From: Bacteroides oleiciplenus YIT 12058
GTDB lineage: Bacteria > Bacteroidota > Bacteroidia > Bacteroidales > Bacteroidaceae
Assembly: GCF_000315485.1 (NCBI RefSeq)
Contig: NZ_JH992940.1
Location: 603,574 to 667,573, forward strand
Length of the DNA: 64,000 nt
Reading direction: 5' to 3'
Position 1 is the first letter of the stretch; each line of letters begins with the position of its first letter. A program made the translations under genes and the position numbers. Below are positions 60,421-64,000 of this stretch, in pieces. The notes beneath the pieces were generated by a model, which had not been told where the DNA came from, did not search any database, and saw only the letters and a program-made list of their open reading frames with translations.

Positions 60421-60807
60421 TTATAAGTTCCTTTTTCTATTTGCAGCAATTATAACTAATGCTTGCGGCAAAAACAGCCAAAAACCGGAAATCGGCTCTA
60501 TGATACATCCAACCACAGCGAACGCCAAAATACAATATCCCAAAATCAGAGGTGCAGGTTTCTGCTCTTTTTTGATATAGCATTGGAGTGTTAGCCCCCA
60601 AAGAATAAGTATAATCCCACATACTAAAAACCAAAGGGCGAAAGCATGGCTGTAACTGTCATCTGTGGAGTTTATTAATCCATCTTTTATCATGTCCGTA
60701 AAGTCCTCTTTCCCAAGTAATAGTGCATATACTGTGTGGATTGCTCCTGTTATAACAAGAAATGTCCCACTGTATTTCCAAAGTTTCATATTTTTATTCA
60801 TTGTCAT
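60421..60807 (-). CDS. Small four-helix membrane protein (DUF6463-like)
   Basis: 128 residues with four membrane segments (about 12-30, 51-71, 83-100 and 105-121). WKYSGTFLVITGAIHTVYAL and HAFALWFLVCGIILILWGLT resemble, from memory, the DUF6463 membrane family. No catalytic residues are visible. Function unknown. Confidence 0.6.
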   Translation of the reverse strand: MTMNKNMKLWKYSGTFLVITGAIHTVYALLLGKEDFTDMIKDGLINSTDDSYSHAFALWFLVCGIILILWGLTLQCYIKKEQKPAPLILGYCILAFAVVGCIIEPISGFWLFLPQALVIIAANRKRNL

Positions 60808-60859
60808 AGATAATATTTTATTAATGTGCTTTTATAGTCTTTATTACTTTCTCTTTTTC

Positions 60860-61657
60860 TTATAGTTCTGATGGAGTTGTGTTTGCCAAATTTTTAGCTT
60901 CTTTTACAAAATGGGAAAAGTCGGTATATCCCAATTCGTCGTATAAATCATAACTACCATTTGCACGATAGTTCTTCAATGCAGTTTTAAAGCGTAAAGC
61001 TTTAAAGCATTGTTTGGGTGATATACCTAATACTTCTTTGAAATATCTATTGAGTGTAGGATTTGACACACCAACTTCCTTACTTACTGTGTTCAATTTG
61101 TAATTACGGTTATTATTGATATAGTAAATTGCTTTTATTACAGTATTGAGTTTGAAATCAGAACTAAAGATTTTCATATTACTTAAAAGCCAATTCTCTA
61201 CAAACTGAACTCGCTCGGCAAAAGAGCTTTTCAATTTTAGTTCGTCTATTATTTTTTGATTTAGATACTTTTGCAGAGACAAATGATTATCCACCAAAGT
61301 TGAAATATCTTTAGACAAACAGGAGTACAAAACTCCCGGCTTGAATTTTATTGAAAATTCATGGGTTCCGGGAGCGTGTATTACAGTGATCGCTTTTGTT
61401 AAGCTACCAGATATCTTATCACCCGATGTATCAATTATACCATGTTTACGATGTACTTTGAATGTCTGACTACTATCGGAGATATAAATTGAAACTAAGA
61501 TATTAGCATTGGGCAAAGCCACAAGTGAAAATGGAGTTATAGAATTGTTAGGAGTACATATTTCAAAATAATAATCAACAATATCCTTTAATTCAAAACA
61601 AGGATATTTAATCTCTACCTGTTCTTCATCTTCAAATATGACTTTACTCTTTACCAT
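60860..61657 (-). CDS. AraC family transcriptional regulator
   Basis: 265 residues. The N-terminal part (KYPCFELKDIVDYYFEICTP; APGTHEFSIKFKPGVLYSCL) resembles DUF6597-type ligand domains of Bacteroidetes AraC proteins. The C-terminal HTH is YKLNTVSKEVGVSNPTLNRY and FKEVLGISPKQCFKALRFKT, with only a partial second helix set and an unusual FVKEAKNLANTTPSEL end. It begins 2 bases after the unknown 310-residue gene, so the GNAT, orphan and AraC genes form an operon in which this may be the regulator. Signal unknown. Confidence 0.85.
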   Translation of the reverse strand: MVKSKVIFEDEEQVEIKYPCFELKDIVDYYFEICTPNNSITPFSLVALPNANILVSIYISDSSQTFKVHRKHGIIDTSGDKISGSLTKAITVIHAPGTHEFSIKFKPGVLYSCLSKDISTLVDNHLSLQKYLNQKIIDELKLKSSFAERVQFVENWLLSNMKIFSSDFKLNTVIKAIYYINNNRNYKLNTVSKEVGVSNPTLNRYFKEVLGISPKQCFKALRFKTALKNYRANGSYDLYDELGYTDFSHFVKEAKNLANTTPSEL

Positions 61658-61659
61658 GT

Positions 61660-62592
61660 TTATTTAGTAAGGTGATATAATACCTGAATACCAAGCCCGA
61701 ATGTCATCATTCGCTCTTTTTTGTTGGTTAATAGCTGTTGTGTCCAATCAAGCAATCCACCGTCAGCAATTTCAATAGTATTGCCGCCGATCACTATTTG
61801 CTGTTTTATTCTGAAACCATGGTAATAGTTATTATTATGTTCCGGTGCTATAACCAAGACCTCAAGATTACTATTCTTTTCCCGGACATACGATATTGAT
61901 TCCATTATAAGCGGGCTTTGACTGTCATAACCTTTGCATGGAATAATCTCATAATATATTTTCTCCACACCGTAACTTTTACATATTTCATACGATGTAG
62001 TTAAATGTTTTAATAGTTCTTCTTTCTCAAAATTAAAGCTACCAGTATCTCTACCACATGAAATAAGGGCGAGAACAGTAAAATGAGGAGTGAAATTAGG
62101 ATTATTAAATACCTGTGTCCTTATTACCCGTGAAATGTTGCTGTAATTATAGGTTTTGTTATCTAATTCTCCTTTTTTCTTTAACGATGCGTAATGTAAT
62201 GCTATTGCATTCGTCGGGTCTGCCTGTACTTCTGTGTTTCTTAAAGAAGTAAGGACTTTTTTCTGATCTACTGTTGCTATAACACTATTTGTCCCAAACT
62301 GAGCGACCGGGGAAAGTTCTATGGGTTCAAATCCTCTATCTGCTATTAATTTATAACACCGTAATTCATTTTCTTTATATTCTAAAACATCTTCTAATAA
62401 GGCGGGCTTAACAAGCTTGTTGCCCTCATATTTACTTAGTAAAGACGAGGGAGTTTCCTGCTGAACACGCTTGTTAAAAACGTCCAGTAAAACAGTGTTC
62501 AGTTCTGACCCGCTTAATTCATCGGACAACACTTTAACTATATCCTGCAAATCTAATTTACTAATAATGTGATCGCCTATATCTTTTTTCAT
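61660..62592 (-). CDS. Unknown protein, resembles a class II aminoacyl-tRNA synthetase-like (HisRS-like) module
   Basis: 310 residues, no signal or membrane segment. The middle shows SPVAQFGTNSVIATVDQKKV near residues 96-115, RNTEVQADPTNAIALHYASL near 120-140, and the C-terminus GLGIQVLYHLTK. The pattern (a T-E-V-x-x-D-P-T segment and a terminal G-x-G-x-x-x-L helix) recalls the catalytic core of HisRS/HisZ-like class II folds, although the class II motif 1 and ATP-contact Arg are not clear. No family name is assigned. The start overlaps the GNAT stop by 4 bases (ATGA) and the AraC gene follows by 2 bases, so it belongs to a tight three-gene operon. Confidence 0.5.
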   Translation of the reverse strand: MKKDIGDHIISKLDLQDIVKVLSDELSGSELNTVLLDVFNKRVQQETPSSLLSKYEGNKLVKPALLEDVLEYKENELRCYKLIADRGFEPIELSPVAQFGTNSVIATVDQKKVLTSLRNTEVQADPTNAIALHYASLKKKGELDNKTYNYSNISRVIRTQVFNNPNFTPHFTVLALISCGRDTGSFNFEKEELLKHLTTSYEICKSYGVEKIYYEIIPCKGYDSQSPLIMESISYVREKNSNLEVLVIAPEHNNNYYHGFRIKQQIVIGGNTIEIADGGLLDWTQQLLTNKKERMMTFGLGIQVLYHLTK

Positions 62593-63086
62593 TTTTTCCT
62601 AATACTATATAAATGTTCATCAACTATTTGTCCCTCTTTTATAACTGAGGACTTAATAATGGCCTCCTTTTCAAAACCTGTTTTTTCCAAAACTTTCATT
62701 GAGCCTATATTATACTCGTAAATTTTCGCATAAATCCTCAATAAGTCAAGTTCTTCAAAAGCAAATTTTATCAATAACCTTACCACTTCGGTGGCATATC
62801 CTTTGCCCCAATAAGGTTCTCCAATCCAATATCCAATTTCTGCATTAATACGATATACGTCATACTGTGGTATTAGGCTGCAACAACCAACGAATGTATT
62901 ATTCTCATATATCCCGAAAACATTTCCTAATGATCCATTTGTAGCTAAATCAAGAAATGTAGTAGCATCTTCAATCTTATAAGGATATGGAAAGGTATCC
63001 CCTAAGTTTACAGCGATAGCGTGATTATTTGCTAATTGCTGTATATCCTCAGGTGGAGTTAGGTTTATATTTTGTAATCGTATCAT
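62589..63086 (-). CDS. RimJ/RimL-type GNAT acetyltransferase
   Basis: 165 residues from the Met at 63086; the longer frame to 63131 crosses the promoter at 63110-63117, so it is rejected. IGYWIGEPYWGKGYATEVVR near residues 83-102 is the GNAT Q/R-G-x-G-x-A loop region (WGKGYA). RIYAKIYEYNIGSMKVLEKT and EKEAIIKSSVIKEGQIVDEH give the RimJ/L tail. The target may be a ribosomal protein, an amino acid or a toxin. It overlaps the downstream gene by 4 bases and is first in its operon. Confidence 0.87.
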   Translation of the reverse strand: MIRLQNINLTPPEDIQQLANNHAIAVNLGDTFPYPYKIEDATTFLDLATNGSLGNVFGIYENNTFVGCCSLIPQYDVYRINAEIGYWIGEPYWGKGYATEVVRLLIKFAFEELDLLRIYAKIYEYNIGSMKVLEKTGFEKEAIIKSSVIKEGQIVDEHLYSIRKK

Positions 63087-63109
63087 TTTAATGTACTTAT
63101 TGTTTTTTG

Positions 63110-63117
63110 CAAAGGTA
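63110..63117 (-). promoter_or_regulatory. -7 element for the GNAT operon
   Basis: TACCTTTG on the minus strand, 24 bases before the start at 63086. A TTG lies 16 bases upstream (63136-63134), which is short. It decides the start choice for the GNAT gene. Confidence 0.5.
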
Positions 63118-63208
63118 ATCTCATATATCATATCAATAAGTGTAAAAATGAATCAATCTGCTAATTCTTTTTTAATAGCCTAATCACTAATCAAATTTGT
63201 TCTAATAG

Positions 63209-63481
63209 TTAATCCTGAATTTTATCTTTTAGTTCTTTTTTAAATTCTGATGGAATATCATTCCAATGTAAGTTTAATAGAGCTCCTTCTAAAGAATAGA
63301 GATAATAGCACACAGGTATAGTCTTTTCAGGATGTTGTTCACGTATCTTTATAAAAGCTTTGACAGATGTTGTTTCTGCAAGATCGGCTAAAGTGAATAT
63401 ACCAATTTCATTAAGGTATTTCTCGATAGTTGCACCTATGTTCTTCGCATTTCTTAAATTGTTGTCTATTTTTGATTCCAT
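63209..63481 (-). CDS. TfoX C-terminal domain protein
   Basis: 90 residues with a complete TfoX_C fold: LRNAKNIGATIEKYLNEIGI, TLADLAETTSVKAFIKIREQ, YYLYSLEGALLNLHWNDIP. It lacks the N-terminal Sxy domain, as stand-alone TfoX_C proteins do. The helix-hairpin-helix-like start suggests nucleic acid contact, but a competence role is not supported here. Part of its opening (AKNIGATIEKYL) recurs at the end of the gene running off the window (63947-64000). Confidence 0.85.
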   Translation of the reverse strand: MESKIDNNLRNAKNIGATIEKYLNEIGIFTLADLAETTSVKAFIKIREQHPEKTIPVCYYLYSLEGALLNLHWNDIPSEFKKELKDKIQD

Positions 63482-63557
63482 TTTTACTATGGATTACGTA
63501 ATATATATCTTCTTTCTACAAATTCGGTAATATTTTATCATTTCGGCAATACTTATT

Positions 63558-63950
63558 CTACAATGATTCAATAGATCGCTTTAAACATCTAATCGGTACC
63601 CAACCTTCCTTGGTTGAATTTTCTTTTCGACACCATAACCAACCATTTAGGCATCTTGAGCCGATTACTATCTCGTCTTGATTTACTGGTAACTCATAAG
63701 CAGAATAGTCTTCTAATGCAATAGCTATTTGCCGTTCATTCGGTAAGGTCTCACATACGTTCAAAATTTGTATAGGTACCCAACCTGTCATTCCATTGCC
63801 CGCTATGCACCAAACCCAATTTACCCATTCTGGATCAGTTTCTTTTATAGCTAAATTGACTACAACTTTTTCATCTTTCTTTAATATAATAGGATTTTCA
63901 TAGCTTTCAACCCATTTGCACACAACAATATATTTATCTAAATATTTCAT
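63558..63950 (-). CDS. SH3-like domain protein
   Basis: 130 residues without a signal peptide, holding two SH3-like units. Unit 1 is YIVVCKWVESYENPIILKKD and WCIAGNGMTGWVPIQIL. Unit 2 is ALEDYSAYELPVNQDEIVIG and WLWCRKENSTKEGWVPIRC. Each ends in the G-W-V-P motif of SH3 folds (GWVPIQI and GWVPIRC), and ALEDYSAYELPV resembles the A-L-x-D-Y start of SH3 domains. Cytoplasmic SH3 pairs of this sort bind partners and are sometimes linked to toxin or enzyme genes. The start codon overlaps the stop of the upstream coding segment (ATGA), so the two are translationally coupled. Confidence 0.75.
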   Translation of the reverse strand: MKYLDKYIVVCKWVESYENPIILKKDEKVVVNLAIKETDPEWVNWVWCIAGNGMTGWVPIQILNVCETLPNERQIAIALEDYSAYELPVNQDEIVIGSRCLNGWLWCRKENSTKEGWVPIRCLKRSIESL

Positions 63951-64000
63951 TCTCTTGTTATTAAGTTGTTTTCAATAGTTGCTTTTATATTCTTAGCGAT
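63947..64000 (-). CDS. C-terminal end of a gene running off the window, TfoX-like segment
   Basis: The minus-strand frame is open to the window edge and ends IAKNIKATIENNLITRE followed by TGA (63949-63947). The segment AKNIKATIENNL is similar to AKNIGATIEKYL near the start of the TfoX-C protein at 63209-63481. It is either the C-terminal tail of a gene upstream or a truncated duplicate of the TfoX-C opening. The start lies outside the window. Confidence 0.4.
   Translation of the reverse strand: MAKNIKATIENNLITRE

Overview
The window looks like chromosome from a member of the genus Bacteroides or a close relative. Evidence: many genes are preceded by the Bacteroides sigma-factor -7 element TAnnTTTG, often with a TTG element 19-21 bases further upstream. 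The gene content is also typical: FimB/Mfa2 and fimbrillin lipoproteins, DUF3575/DUF3868 proteins, DUF4293, a lipoprotein BamD beside RpoZ, the HU/DUF4248/'smalltalk' set, and IntDOT-like tyrosine recombinases. No rRNA, complete tRNA, CRISPR array or insertion sequence was seen.

Layout. 1-1.7 kb: tail of a VirE/DUF3874-type locus with DUF4248, an HU-like protein and a 31-residue smalltalk protein. 1.7-13.5 kb: acyltransferase, PspC and PadR genes with a clear operator, a GNAT, a POT peptide transporter, ybaK-uvrA-CHU_C, and a LysM/outer-membrane pair. 13.5-28.3 kb: housekeeping genes (DUF4293, rpoZ, bamD, ACT protein, paaK, uvrB, addAB-like genes, a response-regulator kinase and a UDP-glucuronate decarboxylase). 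A likely small RNA lies between uvrB and addA. 28.4-30.6 kb: a three-gene cassette (acetyltransferase-like, IbrA-like PP-loop protein, IbrB-like ParB protein).

30.6-46.1 kb: an intergenic region with a 35-bp inverted repeat is followed by two convergent fimbrial operons. The seven-gene forward operon has a fimbrillin, an Mfa2-type anchor, three large subunits or tip proteins, DUF3575 and an OmpA/DUF3868 protein. The four-gene reverse operon has an Mfa2-type anchor, two fimbrillin-like subunits and a tip-like protein. Six of the seven large subunits that would be proteolytically matured carry a T/S-R-A/T motif at residues 45-62, where Porphyromonas fimbrillins are cleaved. 46.2-49.1 kb: an esterase, a Cys-rich orphan, a DUF5036-type lipoprotein and a GNAT.

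49.2-64 kb: accessory DNA. It opens with a 3' tRNA fragment that looks like an attachment site. It then carries a decayed prolyl-tRNA editing gene, an Hc1-like histone, small orphans, two AraC regulators, an HU protein, an outer-membrane protein and a frameshifted IntDOT-like integrase. From 56.9 kb there is a single-strand array of small unrelated AT-rich genes: RibD-like, DJ-1 remnant, QueG-like, CPBP protease, CDP-alcohol phosphatidyltransferase, GNATs, DUF6463-like, AraC, a class II synthetase-like orphan, TfoX-C and SH3. The window ends inside this array.

The strongest candidates for something under-described are the IbrAB-type cassette, the long inverted repeat before the fimbrial operon, the small RNA at 19.6 kb, the HisRS-like orphan at 61.7 kb, and the unusual fimbrial lipoprotein at 41.5 kb. 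All functional assignments come from reading motifs, without database searches.
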